Source: Erpetoichthys calabaricus (taxonomy: Eukaryota; Chordata; Cladistia; Polypteriformes; Polypteridae). From it: DNA of 64,000 nucleotides. Below are positions 42,901 to 52,467 of this stretch, one piece after another (position 1 is the stretch's first letter; every line of letters begins with the position of its first letter). The DNA lies in NCBI RefSeq assembly GCF_900747795.2, contig NC_041408.2:93532759-93596758 (forward strand), read 5' to 3'. A program made the position numbers and the translations under genes. Under the pieces are notes generated by a model. That model worked only from the letters and a program-made list of their open reading frames with translations, had not been told where the DNA came from and did not search any database.

Positions 42901-45900
42901 GCAAAACAAAACTTTCCCTTAAGTACCACATGACTCTGACTTATTTCTTATGGCATTGTGTCATCGATGACAATGGACAGACAACATGCAATACACTTAG
43001 AAAACCAAACGCACACACAGAGAGCACCACCCTGACCAACATTAATGTATCGTCACACAACATCATTCTTACCAAACACTCGCCCTGGAGTGCCAGCGAC
43101 AACGTGCTGCCCGTAGTCAAGTTTTCTGATGTCTTCTCCAACATTTGTCCCTCCGATACAAGCGTGACACTGCACATTCATGAAGTCACCAAGAGCCAGA
43201 AGAACCTGCAAAAATCAAAGTGAGTGAACCGTGCATTCCCAGGCAGACATTTTAAATTGGTTTGTTTTCCACTGGCTCAACACAACACGGAGGTTCGAGT
43301 AGGTAGAGCAGCACTGGAAAAATACTGAAAACCCCACATTTTTAGGGGATTTTCGGTACTGAAAGTAAACCTTTGCCTTCCTCGCAATCCCAAACAAAGC
43401 CCCCCCCCCCCCAATCCCCCTTGGTTCTGAGGCTAAGGATCTGTGCTGGCATCCAGAAGGTTGTCGGTTCAAATCCCCGTCACTGCCAAAAGAGATCCTA
43501 CTCTGCTGGGCCCCTGAGCGAGACCCTTAACCTGTAATTGCTCCAGGGGTGCACTCCAACCCCCCCAAGGGGTCTGAGAAAACTAAAATTCCTAATACAA
43601 GAAAATGAACAAAGCAAAATAAAGAACAAAAAAAAAAAAAAGAATGCTTGTTACGGTAGTGTGAGGAAAAAATGGCTGTTTTGCTCGATGTGATCAGAAC
43701 TGCACAGGGAGGACCTCAACTACACCTCCACCCACAATGACGTGGCGCACCAGAGAGTCTGGAGTAGGGAGGGGAGTTGTGGAGCCATCCAGTACGTGTG
43801 TCTGAACCGTTTTGGTACCGACGTCAGAGAGCTGGTATTAATATCGATGTCAAAGTGTGAGGACCGATCCAACGCTTCTCAGGTGATCGTCTCACTCGGT
43901 GCAATTTTCAATGTAAATTATGACAAAACTAGTGTGAAAAGTCTTCACTGAGCACACCCTCCCACTTTACTTTAGAACTGAGCATTGAAATATTATTACA
44001 AAGTGAAAGATCGCTCAGCACGTGATAAATGTGCAAATTAAGAAGTCAGTTACTCAGTGGCCAACAGCACCAGCAGATAATCAGACCCCGTTGCATGGAG
44101 GCCAAGGCAGCAGCAGACCAAGTGTTGTTAATAATAATAATTCTTTGCATTTAGATAGCACTTTTCTCACTACTCAAAGCGCTGACCAATTGCAGGCTAA
44201 GGGCCTTCCTTGCTCAAGGGCCCAACAGAGCAGAGTCCCTACTGGCATTTTACGGGATTCGAACCGGCAACCTTCCAATTGCCAGTGCAGATCCCTAGCC
44301 TCAGAGCCTAACCCTTATCTGAAAGTAGAATAAGAGAACAGGTAGGTAGATACACCTACTTACCTGCATGCTGACTGCTGCCAACTAGATGGCAGTCTTG
44401 TGCTAAAACGATCGAGCAATCTGCTTGCACTCACTGCCTAACTCAATGTGAATTTCCCCTTAGGATTAATAAAGTATCTAACTCCTCCAACATTTACGAC
44501 AAGAGAGTTAATCTCACAAGACAGACGTGTCACTTTAGGCTTCACACAGGTCCAAAATATAAAAAACGGCACACAGCGCGAGTCCCACCGGAATGAGCCG
44601 ATTCTAACGAGCGCGCGGCGCCTCCATTCCTCCACAGTCTGCCTTTTGAGTAATCAAACTTTCTTCTTTCAGAAAACTGAATTCTTACCTTCTGGATTTG
44701 TCCTGCCAACTCTCTGGTAGGAGCCAAGATGAGTGCCTGAGTTTCCCGGACCTTAAAAGAATTTTAAAAATTTGCATAAATCTCATTTTGTTTTGACTCC
44801 AAGGTGAAGAATTAAAAAAGAAAAAAAATATGAGAATTAATTTTGCAACATTCATGTAAAGGAAAACACAAAGGGCGGCTGCACTTCATTAGTCAGGAGA
44901 GGAGACTTCATACCTGAATATCCAGGCACTGCAGCACAGAAACACAGAAGGTGGCCGTCTTTCCAGTACCAGACTGAGACCTGAAAGCAAACAACAGACT
45001 TGAAATCCCATCTGCCCTCCAATAACTCACTTTATTTATACCCTGCAAAGGTTAACTGGTGTGGCTTTAAAGGTTGGCAACTAAACATTCAAATGAATGT
45101 CCGTTTATGTATTAAAAACTACGCTTATATTAAGTTAAAAAGTAAAAAACAAGTCTGTCATGCATCACTCGTAAAATAAAAGGTGGGCGCTTTGCTGAGA
45201 TTTTAAGAAGTGTTTCTGAATGTTGATTGATGACAAGCGCCCAAGCTTTTATTTTACGAGTGATGTATGACAGACTTGTTTTTTACTTTTTAACTTAATA
45301 TAAGCGTGGCTTTTAAAACGTTTTGTATTTTGCCCTTTCTCTGTGCAGTGTTCGCCCCTTTGTTGTATCTTAATAATGACAATTAAAAACGAGCAGAGCA
45401 GGCAGCACTGAATCATGAAAGGCTGAAACTACTTCTGCGTCTGACCCACTCATTAGTCAATAATGGATACACTTAGAAAAGTAGAATGAAAATCAAGATG
45501 AAAATATTGTTAAAAAGTAAAAAAAAAATACATTATTCCCATACAACTGCTTGGTACATTTTAATTATATATATATTTTTTTGACCAAACTTACTTTTCT
45601 AATTTCTATTTTGTTCCCAACAACACATCACATAATTAGCCCAGAAGCTGCAGCCACCGGGGGTCCCCAGGACTGACTTGGAGAAGCTCAGCGCTCCACT
45701 GGTGTGTCTCTCGAATGCTGGGAGTCACCTTGGACTGCCAAACAATAAGTAGTATTGACGTTTGTTTTTATTGATTAATCCAATAACTAATTTTATCCAA
45801 ATAATTCAAGTAGGTATTTGATTGTGTGCTGTATTTTAATATTTATTGAACAATATTATATATAGAATTTGAAAACATCAGGCTATGAAAAAATAGTAAA

Positions 45901-46884
45901 ACTCCTCCAAGATCACAAATGAGGGGACTTGCCCAATATTTGGAGGAACCTTCTTTAGCGAATGGTGTAGATACCACCATGACTGGGCACATCACAACAG
46001 AATGTCCCCTTTGTGCAAATTGGGTTAATTAGCTGGTGCTACTGGCAGGGACGACTGTCCAGTAAGAAGGTATGACTGGGTTTTTAATTGATTGGTCACT
46101 TAAACTGATTAACCCTTAACTCGCGTGGTCTACTTTATGCACCCCTGTTAAAATGGCTATTTATATGCACGCTGTGAGGTTATAATATAAAATATTGCAA
46201 TCATTTTAAACTGTACATGTTTGTAATGTATAGGGTGGTCCAGATCTAACTATGCAACTTTTAATGCAATGCAATAATTGCATAATTAGATCTGGACCAC
46301 CCTGTAATGTAATCCCATGTTACTGAACAGTATGACCCCCGTCTAGGACTATCTGAATATAAATCTCCACTTCTCCAGCGCTCACTCGTCACCCGTCACA
46401 CTTTGATCCACTGAAGGATTTGCACAGGGTTCACACTTCAGTTGCCGAATGTTCTTTGCAGACAAAGTCATTGCCAGAAGAAACATCTCATCATTGTCAT
46501 ACTTATAGAAGTACCAAATATGCCACATGGAACTGGTGACTGGGCATCCACTCATAAAACTGCCTGGGGGCACACTGGAGGAACACCACTGCGACACTGG
46601 ACTTGTAGTGAATGAAGCTGAGGAGAGATGGCGGATGCTGCTGGTAGGTTCAAGTGAAAGGACGTTGGATAAAAATAACTGCGATTGGTGTACAAAATAC
46701 AGGAGTGTGAGTAGTTAAGCGTTAATCAAGGCAGCCCTAAAGTTAACGTTCTCTCCTTCGATTAAGCGAGCAGCCAGTCAGCCTCATCTGAAACACTAGG
46801 CGACACTTTCTGCTGTCTACCGAGAACCCGTAGGAGACTGAAAGCTGACGTGTTGCTAAAACACCAAACACTTACTGCAGGAAT

Positions 46885-46918
<34 letters not shown>

Positions 46919-47093
46919 TGAAAGGCACTATATAATAGAAAACCTTTTTTGTTAGATAGATAGATGCAAAAGGCACTATATAATAGATAGATTGATAGAT
47001 AGATATGAAAGGCACTATATAATAGATAGAACTTTTTTGATAGATAGATATAGATAGATATGAAAGGCACTATATAATAGATATAATTTTTTT

Positions 47094-47145
<52 letters not shown>

Positions 47146-50100
47146 CTTTATTAATCCCAAGGGGAAATCCACAGGGAAAGCTGCTCTAGGACTGCTATGT
47201 GGTTTTGCAAGGAAATGAAAGCTAAATAAGGAATTAGTGGGAGGTAAAAGAGGGGAGTCTGACGCAAACTAAATGAGCAAGTGAGTGACTCCCAACACCG
47301 AGGAGCTCCAGAATGGAGGCCAGCCGGAGAATTATGAACTGAACTTAACAGAACGGTCCACTGCATTACGCTGTTAACCCAAGAGAAGCAAGTCGACTTA
47401 CTGTGCAATCACATCCCTGCCCTTGATGATCTGCTTGATCGCTCTCTGTTGGATTGCAGATGGCTTCTCAAAACCTGGACAGACAAACAAACACATAATT
47501 AATAAACAACTCAAGACATCGACCCATCGTTATAGTATTTAAAAATGTGCCCAATCACTCACTTAAAAAAAAAAAAAAAAGACATTGTGTTCTATAAACA
47601 CGGGCGCCTGTACTTTCCTACAAACTTTAGACACACACCACCATATAGTGGAAAATAAAACTATAGGCTATGCGATAAGCCGTCGGATATTCAAAATGTT
47701 AAATGTAAACAGGCACCCCTTGTTGGGTTTTCCTCTCAAATCTCAAAGTGTAGGTTAGGTTAACTGGAGACTCTAAACTGTTCCTGTAGCTATGGGTGGG
47801 CCCACTCATGAAAATGGTGTTGTCACTAAAACAATTGTGATTAACATTTTTTCTGCCTCTATACCTTCACTAGTACAAGTCTTGTGATAACACAGCAACG
47901 CACAGACAAGTGAGGAAGAGAAGGCCATCTGATCGTGAACTTCAGAGCGTCGACAGATAAATACTCTGAACAGAAATGCACTCCCGTCACAGCCCTGCCA
48001 ACCTGCGGCCCACTCCTCGCCATCTTCAGCCCTTGTACGACCACAGTACTTTGGCTCCTGCTTACACCTCGTCATCCACCCACGTGTCCTCATGTTAACC
48101 TCCTGCGGCTGCTCAGACCACCAGGTAACGAGCAGAACTTCAGGATGTTTTCAGAGTTTGATGTTAGCACTCAAAATTTTAGTCCTGCTCCAATGGTAAG
48201 TGAAAATGTTTCTCCTGAATGGCATGAAAGATTCACAAATGATTGGTTGGTAAATTTTGAAAGATCAGATAAGATCACATTTGTTTAATAATATGGATGA
48301 GCCGCCAATTCAACAGGCTGAAGTTTCCAGTTTCCATTACAGCCAGTAAGTCAAGCAGCTGCAGTTCATTAGCACAACAGATGAGGTACACAGCAGGAAA
48401 AACTGAAATGTGATCAAATAGGCAGGTAGAGCAGGATGAGCTTTGAGACGTCCGGTTTCAAACGTGCAGCATGTCCCGTTTACAGGACGTCTTTTTCTTC
48501 GTCGTCTTCTCGTACCTTTGCCTCGTTCTCTCAGTCTCACTCTTCACGTGCTGGATGAACCAGCAGACACAAAGGGGTCTGTAAAGCAGCTTGAGACATT
48601 TGAATGTGAAATCCCGAATTTAAGCAATTGTGTGAAAACGATCACAGTCAGAAAAAAGAATTCTGACGAGGTAAATAATGTAATAATCTCGACAGGCCCG
48701 TGCGCGCGAGTGAGCCTTGTGGTGCTGCAGTGCGATTTTCACCATTAGTGCTGCCAGGATCGGCACCTGCTCCCTGCGACCACAGACTGTCCGTTACATT
48801 CACCCACACTGCCCTCATTCCCGGCCCATTCTACACACACATTTAACAGTTTCCTTTTAGTAACAAGCACAGCGTCATCTGCCCATCGCACCCTGGTAAC
48901 ACTGACACTTTATTCCTATCATTTCTTCAGCATCTCTTTCAATCATTTAGCTGTACAACGAGAAAACATCTGGCACAAGACCACGGCCTTGTCGTATTCC
49001 TCTTCTTATCGACTTCCATTCTCCGAGTTCACTGTTGATTCTTACAACTGCTGCCAGTCCAGCTTCATTAATAGCTGGACAGCGAATGAAAAAGATAATT
49101 AAAAGATAATCAAATGTCTTTTGCATCAAGTGGTAAACTTCTTAAAATATTTAGCATTTCTTCACGCTTCACTTTACCAAACATCTTTGTGTAATCAATA
49201 AAGCACACATACATTATTTAGATTCATTTTTGGCATTTTTACTCTAAGCGTTTATACCATTAATCCTTGTATCTCACATTTGGTCTTTCACAGAAATGAT
49301 GAAGGATAACAAGAAAGCAATCAGTTTAGTTTTCATCGATTGTGTTCTAGTTTGGGATTATGAGGCTGAGCCCACCAGGTGGACGCGTACGTGTATTTGT
49401 TTGGCAGAAACTTTTAGCCAAAGCAACTTACAAATGCGATCAACATAATCAAATAAACATCAGTCTGGAGTTTGACAGGACAAGGTGACAAAATTGGCCA
49501 TCACGGTGAGGAGCTCAAATCAAAATCCATGCGAGTGACAATTCCTTAGTTCCAAAGAAAGCCCAAACAGCAGGGTCTTCAAACGTTTCTTAAAGACTGA
49601 AATGTTAGGTGAGGTGGGCAGCTCGTTCCAACAGCCAAGTACTACACATCAAGAGCCTGGACTGAGATTTAGTGCCATGCAGTGGTGGCATCGCCAGACG
49701 CCATTCAACTGCAGACTGGAGTGGTCGAGAAAGAGCAGAAAACATCTGGAAGGCACGTCATGATGTTCTACAAAGAAGTTTCTGCTTGAGGTACAAACGC
49801 AGATCTTCTGCCATCGGGGGTCTCTTTCGTGAAGATCACGAACGTTCACCATTCAGCCCGCTTCCCGAGATATCAAGCCTCACAGACCAATTGCGCTTTA
49901 GTTTGAAACGACTAAATAAACGTTAACAAAGCTGAAGGGAGAACAGTTTCCATTGAACTCAAGGCTGCCACTCACCGCGCAGAACCTTAAACGGGTCACC
50001 CAATCACATCTTCTAAGCGCCGCTACCGTCCGGCACACAAACGAAACGAGAAGCGCCTTCAACTACGACCTCGTCAAAGCGATGACGGAATGGAACGAGT

Positions 50101-50631
50101 AACACGGACAGGTATATACAACGTAGGAGATTTCGGTCGACATTTCGCATGGTTGTCTTCGTCTATTTAAGAAGAATTATGTAGCAGTCCTACTCCATTG
50201 TGCGCGCCTCATTCTTCTATTGTATTAGGACTCGCTTTGTAAGTCCCCTTGGATAAAATAAATAATAACTGGCAAACTGCCACCCGCAAACCCGAACTAG
50301 ATTAGTGGGCTGGAGAATGCGAGATTTTTCGACATTCGAGCCGTAAATTCCACGCGTTTATATAAAATGTATAATTATATATAAAGCACATGTCTATCTC
50401 AGAACAAAACGAAGCTCAGGCAGCCCCATAAATCCATATGGCTTGACATACAAAACGTGTGCGAGCCCCGGACTCACCGTACGCGTAGATCCCACGGAGG
50501 AGGTCCTCTCGTAGGCCCATAGTGTCGAAAGTCGGCGTCACGTCGACCTCCTCGCTAGTTTCAAACTCCACTTTTGTCATGTCCTCCTCTTTGAGGATTC
50601 GCTTCCTCACCGAGACTGTTTGCGTGGTCAT
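36972..50631 (-). CDS. EIF4A3: Eukaryotic initiation factor 4A-III (DDX48), exon junction complex RNA helicase
   Basis: EIF4A3 is the DEAD-box ATPase that clamps spliced mRNA as the core of the nuclear exon junction complex. It acts in splicing quality control, localisation and nonsense-mediated decay. Twelve exons join in frame to 406 codons plus TAA; human has 411 as I recall. Visible motifs are Q (FEKPSAIQQ, 53-61), I (SQSGTGKT, 77-84), Ia (APTRELA, 108-114), Ib (TPGR), II (DEAD, 182-185), III (SAT, 213-215), IV (VIFCNTKRK), V ([10 protein letters not shown]) and VI (HRIGRSGR, 358-365). The C-terminus MNVADLI is the family's. The start at 50631 has an A at -3. The N-terminus [20 protein letters not shown] fits EIF4A3 and not EIF4A1 or EIF4A2. 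No break was seen. Exons in transcript order: 50478-50631, 47402-47474, 44914-44980, 44689-44751, 43073-43205, 42683-42763, 39966-40107, 39654-39792, 38586-38701, 38003-38110, 37759-37886, 36972-36988. Confidence 0.97.
37290..37450 (+). mobile_element. Second tRNA-derived SINE family, copy 1
   Basis: It carries ggatctgcactggcaatcgg, the B-box-like gattcgaatcccg, ctctgttgggcccttaacct and gcgctttgagtagt. Relatives lie at 43424-43620 and 44133-44320. It is in EIF4A3 intron 11. Confidence 0.65.
37759..37886 (-). CDS. EIF4A3: EIF4A3 exon 11 (motif VI, arginine fingers)
   Basis: The exon is 128 nt, from (R)[18 protein letters not shown] to [10 protein letters not shown]. The arginines of HRIGRSGR are the fingers that complete the ATPase site. 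Confidence 0.97.
38003..38110 (-). CDS. EIF4A3: EIF4A3 exon 10 (motif V)
   Basis: The exon is 108 nt and encodes (S)[19 protein letters not shown] then [16 protein letters not shown](R). [10 protein letters not shown] is motif V. Confidence 0.97.
38586..38701 (-). CDS. EIF4A3: EIF4A3 exon 9 (ends at a GC splice donor)
   Basis: The exon is 116 nt, from [20 protein letters not shown] to KEFRSGA plus two bases of S. Only a cut at AG|gcaagt restores the conserved GASRVLIST across the next exon, so the donor dinucleotide is GC. Confidence 0.96.
38967..39244 (+). mobile_element. Helitron-like copy in EIF4A3 intron 8
   Basis: It shares gatcgcattagtgcaaac, ttactggtgaaataa-like blocks, gccatcagggaaaagt and ggttggcaagcaaagcgagc with the other two copies. 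It ends in the hairpin gggggtgaagccccc. The 5' end is truncated. Confidence 0.5.
39654..39792 (-). CDS. EIF4A3: EIF4A3 exon 8 (start of RecA domain 2, motif IV)
   Basis: The exon is 139 nt, from [20 protein letters not shown] to [19 protein letters not shown] is motif IV of helicase domain 2. Confidence 0.97.
39966..40107 (-). CDS. EIF4A3: EIF4A3 exon 7 (motif III, SAT)
   Basis: The exon is 142 nt, from (G)[19 protein letters not shown] to [11 protein letters not shown](R). SAT couples ATP hydrolysis to RNA handling. Intron 6 just upstream holds an RTE LINE fragment in the opposite orientation. Confidence 0.97.
40283..41020 (+). mobile_element. RTE-type LINE, 3' part of ORF2
   Basis: The reverse-transcriptase active site MFADD is at 40300-40314. 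A long open stretch follows (40416-40973) with [55 protein letters not shown] and [11 protein letters not shown]. The 3' tail gatccgctgtggcaacccct is followed by gaagaagaag. It is 5'-truncated, antisense within EIF4A3 intron 6, and fairly young because the reading frame is long. Confidence 0.85.
41021..42682. other. EIF4A3 intron 6, remainder
   Basis: 41350-41580 resembles, on the + strand, a LINE ORF end ([13 protein letters not shown]). 42020-42290 looks like a high-copy repeat (caaaccgtttgacccattga, gaaatttggtacacatatac) of unknown class. Confidence 0.4.
42683..42763 (-). CDS. EIF4A3: EIF4A3 exon 6 (motif II, DEAD)
   Basis: The exon is 81 nt and encodes (D)[18 protein letters not shown] then EADEMLNK. 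It carries the DEAD Walker B box, with the glutamate that activates water for ATP hydrolysis. Confidence 0.97.
43073..43205 (-). CDS. EIF4A3: EIF4A3 exon 5 (GG and motif Ib)
   Basis: The exon has 44 codons plus one base. It starts [20 protein letters not shown] and ends [13 protein letters not shown] and TPGR are RNA-binding motifs of RecA domain 1. The donor is gtaaga. Confidence 0.97.
43424..43620 (+). mobile_element. Second tRNA-derived SINE family, copy 2
   Basis: It has ttctgaggctaaggatctgt, the B-box ggttcaaatcccc and ctgctgggcccctgagcg, ending in an A-rich tail. It is in EIF4A3 intron 4, next to a C run at 43401-43412. Confidence 0.7.
44133..44320 (-). mobile_element. Second tRNA-derived SINE family, copy 3
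   Basis: On the - strand it has ctgaggctagggatctgcac, the B-box ggttcgaatcccg, ctctgttgggcccttgagc and gcgctttgagtagtgag, with an A/T-rich tail. It is in EIF4A3 intron 4, opposite in direction to copy 2 about 0.5 kb away. Confidence 0.72.
44689..44751 (-). CDS. EIF4A3: EIF4A3 exon 4 (motif Ia)
   Basis: The exon has 21 codons encoding [20 protein letters not shown] then K. APTRELA is the RNA-contacting motif Ia. Intron 3 is only 162 bp. Confidence 0.97.
44914..44980 (-). CDS. EIF4A3: EIF4A3 exon 3 (motif I, Walker A)
   Basis: The exon is 67 nt and encodes (Q)[18 protein letters not shown] then [12 protein letters not shown] is the ATP phosphate-binding loop. The human protein reads FSIS, as I recall, where this one reads FCVS. 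Confidence 0.97.
45121..45307. repeat. Long inverted repeat (72-bp arms, 42-bp loop)
   Basis: The arms are 45121-45192 (acgcttatattaagttaaaa ...) and 45235-45307 (... taacttaatataagcgt). They are almost perfectly complementary, with only a few mismatches. It lies in EIF4A3 intron 2 beside a hAT-like MITE fragment. Confidence 0.9.
45320..45690 (-). mobile_element. hAT-like MITE fragment
   Basis: Inverted relative of 11093-11975. It shares cttggtacattttaatt, aatgaaaatcaagatgaaaa and tgccctttctctgtgcagtg. The terminal repeat near 45660-45690 is degenerate. Confidence 0.55.
46113..46721. mobile_element. piggyBac-like MITE
   Basis: It is bounded by TTAA at 46109-46112 and 46722-46725. The ends cccttaactcgcgtgg and (other strand) cgcttaactactcacac are related inverted repeats. 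It has no transposase and holds a 74-bp palindromic mini-element. It is in EIF4A3 intron 2. Confidence 0.55.
46231..46304. mobile_element. 74-bp palindromic mariner-type mini-element
   Basis: Arms agggtggtccagatctaa and ttagatctggaccaccct are perfect inverted repeats flanked by TA on each side. The spacer is also partly palindromic (aatgcaatgcaataattgca). Confidence 0.75.
46885..47176 (-). repeat. GATA array and variable-number repeat seeded by a LINE 3' tail
   Basis: (GATA)n tracts (46885-46918, 47093-47143) enclose repeated units built on gatatgaaaggcactatata. The array ends in actttattaatcccaagggg, the inverted 3' terminus of the Rex1/CR1-type LINE. It is in EIF4A3 intron 2. Confidence 0.75.
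47402..47474 (-). CDS. EIF4A3: EIF4A3 exon 2 (Q motif)
   Basis: The exon is 73 nt and encodes (G)[19 protein letters not shown] then DVIA(Q). The Q motif recognises adenine. The acceptor is gtccag and the donor gtaagt. Confidence 0.97.
47475..48749. other. EIF4A3 intron 1, 3' part
   Basis: A poly(A) run lies at 47563-47580. No exon or assigned repeat was seen. Confidence 0.45.
48750..49230 (-). mobile_element. LINE reverse-transcriptase fragment
   Basis: The - strand reads [20 protein letters not shown] then [20 protein letters not shown], a reverse-transcriptase core block (RxGxRQGxxLSPxLF type). It is degenerate and truncated at both ends. It is in EIF4A3 intron 1. Confidence 0.6.
49380..50280. 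repeat. Possible SINE- or LINE-tail repeat pair in EIF4A3 intron 1
   Basis: The fragment ttggcagaaacttttagcca with aagcaacttacaaatg (49399-49437) and gtaagtccccttggataaa (50241-50259) recall a common fish repeat tail. The boundaries are unclear. Confidence 0.35.
50478..50631 (-). CDS. EIF4A3: EIF4A3 exon 1 (start codon)
   Basis: The exon has 51 codons plus one base. It starts [20 protein letters not shown], continues [20 protein letters not shown] and ends LLRGIYAY(G). The donor on the - strand is gtgagt. The start context is aacaATGA. Confidence 0.97.
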
Positions 50632-50950
50632 TGTTAGCAAAAAAGAAAAACCAAACTCCCCGGTAACAACTATTCCACTCCGGAATCCAACGAGCAACAA
50701 CCCGCAGCAACAGCGGCCTAGCGCAAAAAAGGGGCCTTGTGACGTCAAAGTCCTGCGCCAAATGGGTTACGTCAAGCATCCGCGACTGACACGTGACCAC
50801 GCGGTGGGCTGGACGGTTAGGACAATCCGCGCTCTGCAGAAACGGCATTGGCATCGGTGGCAGCTCGGCTTTTTGGCAGAGTTGTACCTCAATTGAAGTT
50901 CGAAGTTAGTCATTAAACATGAAAGCAAAAGATAACCCAGCGCCGCATTA
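50632..50950 (-). promoter_or_regulatory. EIF4A3: EIF4A3 CpG-rich promoter with CRE and E-box
   Basis: GC- and CpG-rich sequence lies just upstream of the start codon. It contains a perfect CRE palindrome TGACGTCA (50740-50747), a CRE variant TTACGTCA (50767-50774) and an E-box CACGTG (50790-50795). No TATA box is evident, as expected for a housekeeping gene. Binding is inferred from motif match only. Confidence 0.6.
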
Positions 50951-51035
50951 CGGAAGGGATGTGGCAATAAGCGTAAGGCTTATAGTGTTGTTGGGGGAGG
51001 CCATAGCCTCTTGTTTTGAAGGCACGTTTGATATA

Positions 51036-52051
51036 CGCTACCGGTCAAAAGGTTTAGAACACCTCCGTTTTTCCTCAGATGTAATCAGTTGAAATGCAGT
51101 GGATGACCCAAAATGGTAAAAAGGTAAGCAGTACACTGCCGTAGTGTAAATTTAAATTTTTGCTAACCTAAAACTGACAAAAAGGAAGTTTCAGAATAGA
51201 TAGATAGATACTTTATTAATCCCAAGGGGAAATTAACATACTCCAGCAGCAGCATATTGATAAAGAACAATATTAAATTAAAGAGTGATAACAATGCCGG
51301 TATACAGACAGACAATAACTTTGTATAATTTTAAATAATTTGGTATTTTGAAATACCAGCTGTGGACAAAGTCTCCTCTTTACAGTAGAAGCTGTTTGTG
51401 ACCTGCACTGTGAAGCTGTGCTTGATGATGTTGTGCTGTGAGATGCCAGCTGTTGACCCTCACAAACTTATCTTCTGATTGGCTTGTGACGTTGGGGCTG
51501 CCAGATCTCCTCCTATCAGAGTTCCTTCCAGTTTCCAATTGCCTTTAGATTGTGTAGGACACCACTGGACTCGCTGACGCTATTTTTCTTGTCCATTTCT
51601 CTAAATGAAAGGCCTACACTTTGTGAGGGTAATAATGCTCTGTCTCCTTTCATTAGTTAATTGCCATTTACCAGTGTAATCTTTTCCAAGTTGTACTTAA
51701 GAGTGTGTAGTGACTCAGTCTGCACCAACTCTGCTTTAAGACACACAGAGGGATTTTTAAGTAATCAGCAGAAGTTGGGACACCTGTACAAATTGTTTGC
51801 TTCAACTTTCAAGGCTTCATTCACTTTAATTGCTGCAGAACATCTGGAGGTTGTAACCCGTTAGTTGTTCCCCAATGAAGGCCCATTTGAAATATTCTGA
51901 AATTTCCTTTTTGTCAGTTTTTGCAAAACTTTGAATTTAAACCTCTGGCAGTTTACTGCTTACCTTTTCACCATTTTAGATCATTCATTGCATCTCAACT
52001 GTTTAAATTTGAAGAATAAAAAACGAGGTGTTCTAAACGTTTCATTAGTAG
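51036..52051. mobile_element. Tc1-like element with long terminal inverted repeats
   Basis: It is TA-flanked, with end cgctaccggtcaaaaggttt against the inverted ggtgttctaaacgtttcatt. The repeats extend about 150 bp (ctgacaaaaaggaagtttca versus tgaaatttcctttttgtcag). A LINE 3' tail interrupts it at 51197-51336. It lies about 0.4 kb upstream of the EIF4A3 start. Confidence 0.72.
51197..51336 (-). mobile_element. Rex1/CR1-type LINE 3' tail inside the Tc1 element
   Basis: It is the inverted match to 31235-31375 (gatactttattaatcccaag, ctccagcagcagcatattga, tacagacagacaataacttt). It begins with GATA repeats, the usual tail of this family. Confidence 0.75.
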
Positions 52052-52426
52052 TATACAGTATATTGTAATTCTTCCAAAAAAAAGAAAAACCGAGAACGAT
52101 TAAGAGTTGGGGAACCAGATGGGTACCAAATTTAATTCATAAAACTGAAATGAGGTGTTTCTCGTGGAGTTTTGTGTGCTAAACAAGTGTGGGCCGACTG
52201 AGCACTAACTTCTGATACCTTTTGTCTTTAAACAGAAGAAGCGGGAGGTTCGGAGATATACTAGTGTGACATGATGGCACATTGGGGACTTGTCCTGTGG
52301 TCTGTGAGGAAAAGAGAAGAAGTCCAGAGTGAGCGCTTTTGCCATGGCACTGCAGATGGCTGCCTTATTTGAGTAGAGCCATCCAGGCGTTCCCCAACTG
52401 TTTGTGTGAAATGCCTCCATGTTAGT

Positions 52427-52467
<41 letters not shown>

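Noticed and set aside
46885-47143. Spaced repeats that could suggest a CRISPR-like array
   Set aside because: The units are GATA microsatellite with irregular spacers, and the DNA is clearly vertebrate.
46762-47172. 136-codon - strand frame rich in YLSI repeats
   Set aside because: It is translation of GATA arrays and the LINE tail, not a protein gene.
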